From Actinomadura rupiterrae (lineage in GTDB: Bacteria; Actinomycetota; Actinomycetes; Streptosporangiales; Streptosporangiaceae), in NCBI RefSeq assembly GCF_024172125.1, contig NZ_JAMZEA010000018.1, positions 149,734 through 213,733 of the forward strand: DNA of 64,000 bases, in the 5' to 3' direction. The notes beneath the pieces were generated by a model. It saw nothing but the letters and a program-made list of their open reading frames with translations. It was not told the DNA's origin and did no database searches. Positions 17,277 through 25,419 of the stretch are shown piece by piece. A program made the position numbers and the translations under genes. Every line of letters begins with the position of its first letter. Within the stretch, counting starts at the first letter, position 1.

Positions 17277-18362
17277 ATGCCGCGTCCCCTGCCCCTGGCA
17301 GCCGCCCTGACCGCCACCGCCCTCGCGGCTGTCACGGCCTCCCCCGCGTCCGCCGCCACGTCCCACTGGAAACTCACCTACGACATCAACGCCTCCCGCA
17401 CCCTCGGGAACGTGAGCAACGGCCTGGCGTCCGTCGCGGCGCTGGGCCCGCGCGACGTCTGGCTCGCCGGTAGCTGGGACAACGTCGCGAGGGACTTCTC
17501 GGCGATCCAGCACTTCGACGGGCGCCGCTGGAGGAACACGCCGCTGCCCGCCGCGCTGACCTCGAAGCGGAACACCGAGAGCGGGGTCGACGAGGTGTCC
17601 GCGTCGTCCTCGGGCAATGTCTGGGCGTTCGCGTCGACCGCGACCAACGCCGACGGGCGCATGGTGCACGCGCTGCGCTGGAACGGCCGGGCCTGGACGG
17701 TCCAGCACACCTGGAAGCGCGAGACGAGCCTGTTCACCGGCGTCACCTTCGGCGCGAAGGACACCTGGGCGTTCGGCGACGGCGGGCTGGGCGCCTGGCA
17801 CTTCAACGGCTCGACCTGGCGGAAGGTGCCGACGCCCGGCACGATCGAGCAGGTCAGCGGGGTCTCGTCCAAGAACATCTGGGCCACGACCGGGAGGTCC
17901 GTGCTGCACTACGACGGCCGGACGTGGCGGGCCGTCAAGATCGGTTCGGGCGCGCTCGACATCCGCGCGGTGAGCGCGCGGACGGCGAGCGACGTGTGGG
18001 CGGTCGGCGGCGTCCGGTCCGGGACGACCGAGACGCCGGTGGCGTTCCACTGGAACGGACGGTCCTGGACGAAGTACGCGGGTCCGCGCGGGAAGTCCGC
18101 CAAGGCCCCGCTCGTGGCCGCCGTGGCGGACGGACGCGGCGGAGCCTGGCTCTCGCGGAGCTCCACGGTCGGCGGCACCGACCTGTTCCATCTGGTCAAG
18201 GGCAAGTGGGTGGCGCAGTCGCCGCCCAAGCACCGGCTGGGCCGCCCGTACTTCCGCACGCTCGCGGCGATCCCCCACTCTCCGGCGCTCTGGGCGATCG
18301 GCGTGATCGAGTACGGGCCCGCGCCGTTCTACGACACGGTCGTCTACAGCGGGACGCGCTGA
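17277..18362 (+). CDS. Secreted propeller-like repeat protein A
   Basis: 361 aa. A Sec signal peptide covers about residues 1-28 (LPLAAALTATALAAVTASPA, cleaving near ASA). The mature part has repeated blades of about 45-50 residues, each ending in a W-x-(H/F)-(D/N)GRxW element: HFDGRRW, RWNGRAW, HFNGSTW, HYDGRTW, HWNGRSW. This is typical of a beta-propeller or Kelch-like fold. It has no catalytic motif or membrane anchor. A paralogue lies at 19.0 kb with an anti-sigma-type ATPase between them on the other strand. Function is unknown and may be extracellular binding. Confidence 0.75.
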   Translation: MPRPLPLAAALTATALAAVTASPASAATSHWKLTYDINASRTLGNVSNGLASVAALGPRDVWLAGSWDNVARDFSAIQHFDGRRWRNTPLPAALTSKRNTESGVDEVSASSSGNVWAFASTATNADGRMVHALRWNGRAWTVQHTWKRETSLFTGVTFGAKDTWAFGDGGLGAWHFNGSTWRKVPTPGTIEQVSGVSSKNIWATTGRSVLHYDGRTWRAVKIGSGALDIRAVSARTASDVWAVGGVRSGTTETPVAFHWNGRSWTKYAGPRGKSAKAPLVAAVADGRGGAWLSRSSTVGGTDLFHLVKGKWVAQSPPKHRLGRPYFRTLAAIPHSPALWAIGVIEYGPAPFYDTVVYSGTR

Positions 18363-18395
18363 ACCTCGGCTAGAGGCGCTGAACCTCGGCTAGAG
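18356..18395. repeat. Perfect 20-bp tandem duplication spanning two stop codons
   Basis: GCGCTGAACCTCGGCTAGAG occurs twice in direct tandem. The first copy holds the TGA of the upstream secreted-protein gene. The second holds the TAG (minus strand) of the RsbW-like gene. The convergent 3' ends are therefore built from a duplicated stop-codon segment. Confidence 0.95.
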
Positions 18396-18788
18396 GGAGA
18401 GTTCGAACCAGGTGTGGAGGCTTCCGGACGGGTCGGCGGTGTAGCCGAAGCGGTCGGCCATGGCCTCGATGAGGACGATGCCGTAGCCGTTGTCGCGGGG
18501 TTCGTCGCCTTCGCGCCTGGTGGGGAGGGTGGCGGCGCCGTCGTCCACGATCTCGCAATGCAGGACGCCGTGCCTGTCATGCAGGGCGAGGGTGAAGCTG
18601 CCGCCGTCGCGCGAGCGGGAGTGCCGGACGCTGTTGGTGCACGCCTCGGAGACGAGGAGCTCGGCGGTGTCGCAGCGCGGATCGTCCGCCAGCTCGTGCC
18701 GGACGAACTCCCGCGCGAGCGCCACGCTGGACGCCACGGCGTTCAGCTCGACCGCACCGATGAGCTCTCCGACCTCGGTTCCCGACAT
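18390..18788 (-). CDS. RsbW-like ATP-binding protein (anti-sigma factor kinase fold)
   Basis: 132 aa HATPase_c/GHKL domain of the RsbW/SpoIIAB kind. The N-box is LLVSEACTNSVRHS near residue 50, then the G1 box VDDGAATLP and the G2-like DNGYGIVLIEAMAD. Such proteins bind partner-switching sigma factors or antagonists. Streptomycetes have dozens, and no sigma factor or STAS partner lies here. I used the ATG at 18788, which gives the family length. An upstream ATG at 18857 would add 23 Arg/Gly residues not typical of the fold. Confidence 0.82.
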   Translation of the reverse strand: MSGTEVGELIGAVELNAVASSVALAREFVRHELADDPRCDTAELLVSEACTNSVRHSRSRDGGSFTLALHDRHGVLHCEIVDDGAATLPTRREGDEPRDNGYGIVLIEAMADRFGYTADPSGSLHTWFELSL

Positions 18789-19011
18789 GGCGCACCCCCG
18801 CCCCCGCTGACGCTTCGTACCCACACTGAACAGCGCCGACTCCAACCCCACTGTCACACAAGATAGGACGAATCGGGCATCACCCCCGCCGCCGGGGCCC
18901 CTCCAAGGGACCCCGGCGGCCGCCCGAAGCCCGCACCCCCCCCCGGCCAGGACGGGACGTCGAGAAGATCATCCCGGCGCCCCGTCCCCACGGCCACGAA
19001 GAAAGGCCGCA

Positions 19012-20061
19012 ATGCACCGTTCCTTGACGCTCGCCGCCACCGGAGCGCTCCTGGGCGCCGTCCTGGCGCCCGTCGCCGCCGATGCCGCCGCGCCCTCCTG
19101 GAAGCTCGCCCGCTACGACGCCAGGGCGGCCTTCCACGGGATCGCGGCGATCAACAGCAAGAACGTCTGGGTGGTCGGCAACGCCTCCGGGCACGCCCAT
19201 ACCTGGCGCTTCGACGGGCGCCGCTGGACCGAGCCCACCCTGCCCGCCGCGTACCGGAAGATCTCGCTCACGGCGGTCGCCGGCTCGGCGCCGAATGACG
19301 TCTGGGCGTTCGGAAGCGCCGGCTACAGCGTTCAGGTGGCGCTGCACTGGGACGGCCGCAGCTGGAAGGCCGTCCGCACCTGGAAGATCACGTCGCCGAT
19401 CGAGGGCGCGGTCGTGAACGGCCCGAAGGACGTCTGGGTCTACGGCAGCGACGACCTCATCACCTTCAGCACGTACCACTTCGACGGCCGGGCCTGGACG
19501 CATCCCCGCCTGGGGTTCCTGATGCGGGGCGGCGCCGCGGCGTCCGCCAAAGACATGTGGACCGTCGGGATCGACCACGCGGGCACCTCGGCCAAGTCGG
19601 TCGTCGCGCGCTGGAACGGCAGATCGTGGACTCGGGTGAAGCTCCCCGCGCTGCCCGTGGTGAAGCAGCGCGGAAGCACGCTGTCGGCGATCGCGGCGCG
19701 GTCGTCCTCGGACGTGTGGGTCGCCGGGACGCGGTACGCGCAGGTCGGCGCCGATCTGCTGCCCCGCCCGGTCGCGCTGCACTGGAACGGCCGTGCCTGG
19801 AAGCGGATCGACCCGCCGGGCGGGAACCCGGTCGTCTCGCTCGCCTCGGACGGGAAGGGCGGCGTCTGGGCGTCCACGACGTTCCGCGTGTACCACTTCG
19901 CCGACGGACGCTGGACGGAGGCGAAGCTGCCCGCGCGCAAGGGCAAGGCGCTGCGCGTCGCGCAGCTCTCGCGGGTGCCGGGCGGCGCGTCCGTTTGGGG
20001 CTCGGGCGACTACATCTGGGGCGGACGGCCCGATTCGGCCGGGGCCGTCATCCGGTACTGA
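19012..20061 (+). CDS. Secreted propeller-like repeat protein B
   Basis: 349 aa paralogue of the protein at 17.3 kb. It has a Sec signal peptide (MHRSLTLAATGALLGAVLAP, cleavage near ADA) and the same blade ends: RFDGRRW, HWDGRSW, HFDGRAW, RWNGRSW, HWNGRAW. DVW(A/V) motifs recur (NVWVVG, DVWAFG, DVWVYG, MWTVG, DVWVAG) about every 48 residues, which suggests six or seven blades. There is no enzyme motif. Its 3' end overlaps the convergent gene at 20048 by 14 bp. The two copies probably arose by duplication, with the RsbW-like gene between them. Confidence 0.74.
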   Translation: MHRSLTLAATGALLGAVLAPVAADAAAPSWKLARYDARAAFHGIAAINSKNVWVVGNASGHAHTWRFDGRRWTEPTLPAAYRKISLTAVAGSAPNDVWAFGSAGYSVQVALHWDGRSWKAVRTWKITSPIEGAVVNGPKDVWVYGSDDLITFSTYHFDGRAWTHPRLGFLMRGGAAASAKDMWTVGIDHAGTSAKSVVARWNGRSWTRVKLPALPVVKQRGSTLSAIAARSSSDVWVAGTRYAQVGADLLPRPVALHWNGRAWKRIDPPGGNPVVSLASDGKGGVWASTTFRVYHFADGRWTEAKLPARKGKALRVAQLSRVPGGASVWGSGDYIWGGRPDSAGAVIRY

Positions 20062-20659
20062 CGGTCTCCCAGGTGTGGCGGTCGAGGTAGCCGCGGTCGT
20101 CGTTGGCGTACTCGGTGAAGGCCCGCTGGACGTCGACCAGGAAGGGGATGCGCGTGCGGTAGAGGGCGCCGCGCGCGCCGTCCTTGTACTCCAGCTCGTA
20201 GCCGCCGTCCTCCGGGGACACCTGGATGAAGTGGTGGCCGAAGACGACGAGGGCGGCGAACGGGTTGGCGAGGTCCAGCCGGGCCAGGACGTCCCGGACG
20301 AGCCCGAGGTCCGGGTCGATCACGATCATGCCGTCGCCGGTGTGCAGCTGCATGCCCTGGTAGACGCCCACCGGCGCGAGGTTGTGGACGAGCTCGCGGA
20401 CCGGATCCCAGACGACCAGGCCCTGGCCCTGCGCGATGGCGTAGACGTCCGTGGACACCTGGTCGGCGCGGTCGTCGGCCATCGTGACCCGGGCGAACCG
20501 GTCGGTCGCGGCGATCCCGACGTCCGGGTGGAGGCGGCCCAGCTCGGTGGCGAACTCGGCGACCGCCGGGGTCGGCTCCGGCTCGGTCTCCTGGATCTGC
20601 GCCGCGTCCTCCCGGGTCAGCAGCCGGTCGGAGCGCCAGATCAGCAGCTCGTAGGTCAT
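20048..20659 (-). CDS. Hypothetical protein, actinomycete-type
   Basis: 203 aa from ATG at 20659. It opens MTYELLIWRSDRLLTREDA and has an acidic linker QETEPEPTPAVAEF. The middle holds GIAATDRFARVTM and GLVVWDPVRELVHNL, and the C-terminus GYELEYKDGARGALYRTRIP. There are no cysteines, signal peptide or membrane helix. Composition suggests a mixed alpha/beta soluble protein. I do not recognise a functional family. It sits 17 bp downstream of the kinase gene and is probably read with it, so it may be linked to that pathway. Confidence 0.65.
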   Translation of the reverse strand: MTYELLIWRSDRLLTREDAAQIQETEPEPTPAVAEFATELGRLHPDVGIAATDRFARVTMADDRADQVSTDVYAIAQGQGLVVWDPVRELVHNLAPVGVYQGMQLHTGDGMIVIDPDLGLVRDVLARLDLANPFAALVVFGHHFIQVSPEDGGYELEYKDGARGALYRTRIPFLVDVQRAFTEYANDDRGYLDRHTWETVSTG

Positions 20660-20676
20660 ACGATCATCATCCCAGC

Positions 20677-22398
20677 TCAGCGCTTCGAGGCGGCGACCGC
20701 ACGGGCGATCCGCGCGCGGATCCCTTCCAGCGTGGACGGCGAGAACGGCTTCTTGGCGGCGGCGCCCGCGCCGGCGACGTAGTAGGTCAGCGCGGCGGTG
20801 CAGATGTCGGCCTTCGCGAGCGGCTGGACGCAGGTGATCGAGCCGCCCTTCAGGAGCGCGAGCACCACCGACACGTACGGCGACGGCGGGCGGTCCGCGG
20901 CTGCGACGGCGTTCGGCGCGGTGACCGCCTGGACGCCCGGATCGCCGGTGTCCAGCGGGGTCAGGCCCTTGATGTCGGACGTGCACGGCTCCGTGCGGCG
21001 GATCTTCGCGGCGTCCGGCGAGTCCGGGAAGTACAGGCAGACGTGGATCTTGCTCGTGCCGAGGCTGTAGGCCTCGAACGTCTGGACCGATCCCGCGCGG
21101 CCCGAGCCGACGCCGGACCCGCCGCCGCCGTTGCCGCTCGACGCCGAGCAGTCCTGCCCGGACGGCCCGATCACGTAGGTGTCCTTCTGGAACCGGTACA
21201 GGGCCGCGCCGACCGGCAGCCGGACAGGAACCTTGACCGCCGGAGCCGCGTCCTTCGGGGTCTGGTCGTCGCCGAGCGGCCCGGTGACCTTGCACTGCTT
21301 CGACGCGACGAGCTGGACGGTCGGAGTCGGTGTCGGCGTCGGGCGCGGTTTCGGCGCCGGCGAGGACGCGTACTGCCGGACGGCCGCCGCGCCGCCTCCC
21401 GCGACCAGGACGGTCGCGACGACGCCCAGCGCGATCTTCGTCGTGGTGGACGCCAGCAGCCCTTGGGACGCCGCGCCCGCCACCGAAGTCCCCGCAGCGG
21501 ACGCCCCGACCCCAGCACCGGCCGCTCCCCCACCTGAGCCGAGCAGCGCGGCGATCGGGAAAAGCGACGCCAGGGCCGCCGCGGACGCCGCGAGCGCCCG
21601 GACGCCCCGTCCCTCCCAATCCGGCCCGTACACGGCGGAGGCGACGGCCTCAAGCTCGCCGACGAAGGCCGAGGCGCTCGGCGGGCGGCGCGCCGGGTCC
21701 TTGGCCATGCCGTGCGCGACCAGGTTCCGCAGCGGCTCCGGGACGGCCTCGACGGGCGGCGGCTCGTTCACGTGCGCGTGCTCAAGGACGGTCTGGCCGC
21801 CGGCGAAAGGACGACGTCCCGTCACGCACTCGAAGAACACGCAGGTCGCGGCGTACACGTCGGTCGCCGGTGTCGCGACGCCGTGCCGCCACTGCTCGGG
21901 CGCCATGTATGCGGGCGTTCCCGCGCCGCCGCTCGCGCGCCCGGCGGTGACCGCGATGCCGAAGTCGATCAGCTTGCTGCGCCCGTCCGGCGGGACGACG
22001 ACGTTGGCGGGCTTGTAGTCGCGGTGGACGACGCCGAGCCCGTGCGCCGCGGCCAGCCCGAGCAGCGAGCCCTTGAGCACGGTCAGCGCGGCCTCGGGGG
22101 CGAGCGCGCCGTGCCGTTCGAGGACGGTCCGCAGCGGGACGCCGTCCACGGCCTCCATCACGATCGCCGCGCCCTCGGCGGTCTCCACGAGCTGGAACAG
22201 GCGCGCGACGTGCGGGCTCGCGGCGCGTCCGAGCATGGCGGCCTCGCGCCGGAGCAGCGCGCGGTCCGCGCGGTCGTCGACGTACTTGATCGCGACGAGC
22301 GTGCCGCTCGCGTCGTGCCGGGCGAGCACGACCGAGCCCTGCCCGCCCTGTCCCAGCGTCCGGACGGTCGTGAACCCCGGGACGCGCCACCCGTCCAT
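20677..22398 (-). CDS. Membrane Ser/Thr protein kinase with extracellular C-terminal domain
   Basis: 573 aa, Hanks-type (PknB-like). The kinase domain spans about 8-265. Glycine loop GQGGQGSV is followed by catalytic VAIKYVDD (Lys38), HRDYKPANVV with the catalytic Asp, and IDFG. The activation segment is GTPAYMAPEQW. All key residues are present. An Ala/Gly-rich linker, one membrane helix (about 345-365) and a Pro/Thr spacer lead to a Gly/Ser-containing outer domain with paired cysteines, a likely sensor. The ATG at 22398 is chosen because the next residues match its paralogue's start (DGWxVPGF). An internal 71-bp segment recurs at 7.5 kb. Confidence 0.9.
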   Translation of the reverse strand: MDGWRVPGFTTVRTLGQGGQGSVVLARHDASGTLVAIKYVDDRADRALLRREAAMLGRAASPHVARLFQLVETAEGAAIVMEAVDGVPLRTVLERHGALAPEAALTVLKGSLLGLAAAHGLGVVHRDYKPANVVVPPDGRSKLIDFGIAVTAGRASGGAGTPAYMAPEQWRHGVATPATDVYAATCVFFECVTGRRPFAGGQTVLEHAHVNEPPPVEAVPEPLRNLVAHGMAKDPARRPPSASAFVGELEAVASAVYGPDWEGRGVRALAASAAALASLFPIAALLGSGGGAAGAGVGASAAGTSVAGAASQGLLASTTTKIALGVVATVLVAGGGAAAVRQYASSPAPKPRPTPTPTPTVQLVASKQCKVTGPLGDDQTPKDAAPAVKVPVRLPVGAALYRFQKDTYVIGPSGQDCSASSGNGGGGSGVGSGRAGSVQTFEAYSLGTSKIHVCLYFPDSPDAAKIRRTEPCTSDIKGLTPLDTGDPGVQAVTAPNAVAAADRPPSPYVSVVLALLKGGSITCVQPLAKADICTAALTYYVAGAGAAAKKPFSPSTLEGIRARIARAVAASKR

Positions 22399-22518
22399 CG
22401 CCCGCACACACCCCCGGATCCGATCAATCCGGGCGAATGTAGCGGAACGCGGGCCCGACCCGCCCCGCATCCGCCCAAGCCGTCCCGGCGACCGGGGAAT
22501 CAGGCCGGGAAGGACAGG

Positions 22519-22602
22519 TCAGGCGGGCCCGGGACAGCGCGTCCAGGGCAGCCAGGCGGGCCCGGGAAGGTCAGGCGGGGATGGGAAGGTCAGGCGGGGA
22601 TG
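22519..22602. repeat. Short tandem repeats at the stop codon of the LysR gene
   Basis: GGGAAGGTCAGGCGGGGAT occurs twice at 19-bp spacing (22564 and 22583). The second copy carries the stop codon (TCA = TGA on the minus strand). Just upstream, CAGGCGGGCCCGGGA also occurs twice (about 22520 and 22553). Confidence 0.9.
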
Positions 22603-23504
22603 GGGACGTCGGAGGGGACGGCCTTGCGGAAGGCGTCCAGGGCGGCGCGGATGGCGGGGCGGCGGGCGGCCTCCTCGCGCCAGACGGCGTAGACGCGCCG
22701 GGTGAGCGGCGCCTTGAGGGTGACGACCTCGACCTCGGGCGGGACGTCGCAGCGCCCGAGCCGGGGCAGGATCGCGATGCCGAGCCCGGCCGCGACCAGC
22801 GAGAGCTGGGTCGCGAACTCGTAGGCGTGGTGGTCGATGTGCGGCTCGCAGTCGATCGAGCGGAGCGTCCGGTTCAGCCAGTCGCAGCAGATCGAGCCGG
22901 GCGTGGAGCTGATCCAGATCTCGCCCGCCAGCTCCTCCAGGTCGATCCCGTTGCAGCCCGCCAGCCGGTGGCCGGGCGGGAGCGCGACGTCCGCGACGTC
23001 CGCGCAGATCGCGCCCTTCACCAGGCCCTCGGGCAGCGGGAGCGGCTCGTTGTTCCAGTCCTGGACGACGGCCATGTCGAGGTCGCCGCGCAGGACGAGC
23101 GGCATGCTCTCCAGCGGGTCCAGCTCGCTGAGCAAAACGCGGAGGTCGGGATGCTCGGCGCGGAGCGCGCGCATGGCGGCCGGGAACAGCCCGCGGATCG
23201 CGGTCGGGAACGCGCCGACCGACAGCTGGCCGACGACCGCGCCGCGGTGCGCCTCCAGGTCGGCCTGGGCCTGCTCGACCAGGGACAGGATGCGCCCGGC
23301 GTGCCCGACGAGCAGCTGCGCGGCGTCGGTCAGCCGGACCCCGCGGCCGTTGCGCTCCAGCAGCTTCTGGCCGGTCTCCCGCTCCAGCTTGGCGAGCTGC
23401 TGGGAGACGGCGGAGGTGGTGACGTGCAGCACGTCGGCGGCCGCGCTGACCGACCCGTAGGTCGCCACGGAGTGCAGCGCGCGCAGCCTTTCCAGATCAA
23501 GCAT
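22590..23504 (-). CDS. LysR-family transcriptional regulator
   Basis: 304 aa. The N-terminal winged HTH reads LRALHSVATYGSVSAAADVLHVTTSAVSQQLAKLERETG (given as positions 7-45), and the substrate-binding domain follows from about 88. A CC pair sits in GSICCDWLNR. It is divergent from the EamA transporter, sharing a 54-bp AT-richer spacer. By the usual LysR rule it probably controls that transporter. The effector is unknown. Confidence 0.9.
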   Translation of the reverse strand: MLDLERLRALHSVATYGSVSAAADVLHVTTSAVSQQLAKLERETGQKLLERNGRGVRLTDAAQLLVGHAGRILSLVEQAQADLEAHRGAVVGQLSVGAFPTAIRGLFPAAMRALRAEHPDLRVLLSELDPLESMPLVLRGDLDMAVVQDWNNEPLPLPEGLVKGAICADVADVALPPGHRLAGCNGIDLEELAGEIWISSTPGSICCDWLNRTLRSIDCEPHIDHHAYEFATQLSLVAAGLGIAILPRLGRCDVPPEVEVVTLKAPLTRRVYAVWREEAARRPAIRAALDAFRKAVPSDVPIPA

Positions 23505-23558
23505 GAAGCAATGCTAAATCCATCTGTCAAGAAGATCTAGCTTGTCCTAAACACTGAG

Positions 23559-24503
23559 GTGGCGAACGATCGGGGGATGCGTTCCCGCCACGTCCTGCTC
23601 GCCGTCCTGATCGCCGCGGTGTGGGGGTTCAACTTCGTCCCGATCAAGATCGGCCTCGAACACTACCCGCCGCTGTTCTTCGCCGCGCTGCGTTTCACCG
23701 TGGCCGCGCTGCCGGCCGTGTTCGTCGTCCGGCGCCCGCCGGTCCCGGCGCGCTGGCTGCTGCTGGTCGGCCTGCCGCTCGGCGTCGGGCAGTTCGGGCT
23801 GCTGTTCATCGCGATGCGGATCGGCATGCCCGCCGGGCTGTCGTCGGTGGTGCTGCAACTGTCCGCGCTGTTCACCGCGCTGGTCGCCTGGGCGACGCTA
23901 CGAGAGCGGCTGAGCGCGGGCCAGATCGCCGGGATGGCGGTCGCGTTCGGCGGGGTCGCGTGGCTCGGCGTGCTCCAGTCCGACGGGACGAGCGGACCGC
24001 TCGGCGCGTTCCTGCTGTGCATCGTCGCGGCGTTCATGTGGGGCCTGGCGAACGTGGCGATGCGCCGGATGAACGCGCACGCCACCGCGCCGGTCGACTC
24101 GTTCGGCTTCATGGTGTGGGTGTCGCTGGTGCCGCCGCTGCCCATGCTCGCCCTGTCGCTGGCCTTCGAGGGGCCGCACGCGATCGGGCACTCTCTGGCG
24201 CACCCGTCCGCGGCCGGGCTGGGCGCGCTGGCCTACATCGCCTACCTGTCCACGCTGGGCGGCTACGGCCTCTGGGGCTTGCTCATGCGCCGGTACGAGG
24301 CCAGCACGGTCGGCATGTACTCCCTGCTCGTCCCGCCGTTCGGCCTGGCGGCGGCCGTGGTCGTGCTGCACGAGCACGTGAGCCCCGCGCGGCTGGGCGC
24401 GGCGGCGCTGATCGTCGGCGGGGTCGCGCTCGGCGCGGTCCGCATCCGCCCGCGGCGGACGCCGGTGCTCGACCGGACACCCGATCCCGTACCCACGAGG
24501 TGA
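23559..24503 (+). CDS. EamA/DMT-family transporter
   Basis: 314 aa with ten predicted transmembrane helices in two EamA halves (about 10-140 and 150-285). Recognisable elements are AAVWGFNFVPIKIG, RFTVAALPAV and ALFTALVAWATLRERLS. Members export amino acids or other metabolites. The start is uncertain. GTG at 23559 is used here, but ATG at 23577 (MRSRHVLLAV) is equally possible and neither has a well-spaced ribosome site. The dapA-like gene follows 5 bp after the stop, so the two form an operon under the divergent LysR gene. Confidence 0.88.
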   Translation: MANDRGMRSRHVLLAVLIAAVWGFNFVPIKIGLEHYPPLFFAALRFTVAALPAVFVVRRPPVPARWLLLVGLPLGVGQFGLLFIAMRIGMPAGLSSVVLQLSALFTALVAWATLRERLSAGQIAGMAVAFGGVAWLGVLQSDGTSGPLGAFLLCIVAAFMWGLANVAMRRMNAHATAPVDSFGFMVWVSLVPPLPMLALSLAFEGPHAIGHSLAHPSAAGLGALAYIAYLSTLGGYGLWGLLMRRYEASTVGMYSLLVPPFGLAAAVVVLHEHVSPARLGAAALIVGGVALGAVRIRPRRTPVLDRTPDPVPTR

Positions 24504-24508
24504 CTTCG

Positions 24509-25333
24509 ATGCACGCAACCCATGTCCCGCTGGTCACACCTTTCACACCCGAAGGCGAGGTGGACGTCGCCTCGCTCGAACGGCTCGCGAAGCACGTGCT
24601 CGACGGCGGCGCGTCCGGCCTGGTCGCGCTCGGCACCACCGGCGAGCCCGCCACGCTCTCCCCGGACGAGCTGGAGACCGTCCTGCGCGTCGCCCGGAAC
24701 GTCTGCGACGCCTACGGCGCGCCGCTGACCGTCGGAGCCGGGACGATGGGCACGGACGCCACCATCGCGCAGGCGCGCGAGCGCGCCTCGTACGCGGACC
24801 GGCTGCTCGTCGTCGCCCCGTACTACCTGCGCCCGACCGAAGAGGGCGTCGTGCGGCACTTCGCCGCCGTCGCGTCCGCAGTGGACGTCCCGGTGCTCAT
24901 CTACAACATCCCCTACCGGACGGGCCGGGCCCTCTCCGCCGAAACCATCCTGCGCATCCTCGACCTGGACGGCGTTGTTGGGATGAAGCACTGTCCGGGA
25001 GGAATCGACGCCGACACGCTCGTCCTGCTGGCCGAGGCAGGCGAGAAGGTCCTGTGCGGGGACGACGCATACGCCTACCCCATGCTCGCCCTAGGCGCAG
25101 GCGGCGTGATCGCGGCTACGGCCAACCTCGTGCCGTCCGCCTACGCGAACCTGGATCTCGCCATGCACGACCGGCTCGTCCCTCTGGTGGACGCGCTGTT
25201 CTCCGAGCCGTCCCCGACCGTCCTCAAGGCGTGCCTCGCCGCGCGCGGGATCATCGACGACCCGTCCGTCCGGGCGCCCTTCCTACCCCCGGCCCCCGAA
25301 ACCGTCGAACGCGCCCTCAAGTCGGCCGTCTAA
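24509..25333 (+). CDS. DapA-family aldolase (dihydrodipicolinate synthase-like)
   Basis: 274 aa class I aldolase, TIM barrel. Motifs are LGTTGEPATLS near residue 40, the catalytic tyrosine in IYNIPYRTG near 133, and the Schiff-base lysine in GMKHCPGG near 160. The length is slightly under canonical DapA (about 290). Because it sits in an operon with an exporter and not with lysine genes, it could be 4-hydroxy-tetrahydrodipicolinate synthase or another NAL-superfamily lyase. The ATG lies 5 bp beyond the transporter stop. Confidence 0.82.
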   Translation: MHATHVPLVTPFTPEGEVDVASLERLAKHVLDGGASGLVALGTTGEPATLSPDELETVLRVARNVCDAYGAPLTVGAGTMGTDATIAQARERASYADRLLVVAPYYLRPTEEGVVRHFAAVASAVDVPVLIYNIPYRTGRALSAETILRILDLDGVVGMKHCPGGIDADTLVLLAEAGEKVLCGDDAYAYPMLALGAGGVIAATANLVPSAYANLDLAMHDRLVPLVDALFSEPSPTVLKACLAARGIIDDPSVRAPFLPPAPETVERALKSAV

Positions 25334-25378
25334 GCCCGGTCACGCGCGTCCCGAGCAGGGTCGGGGCGTTCTGAACCT

Positions 25379-25411
25379 GGTTGTGGGCGTCCCAGCGGTA
25401 CGCCCCCAACC
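25379..25411. terminator. Bidirectional terminator between dapA-like gene and hemL
   Basis: A 12-bp stem (GGTTGTGGGCGT / ACGCCCCCAACC) with one mismatch and a 9-nt loop, between two convergent stops. Confidence 0.7.
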
Positions 25412-25419
25412 GGCGGGAA

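Noticed and set aside
18960..20061. Propeller proteins as sigma-factor partners of the RsbW-like protein
   Set aside because: They carry Sec signal peptides and would be outside the cell. Adjacency alone does not support a partner-switch role.
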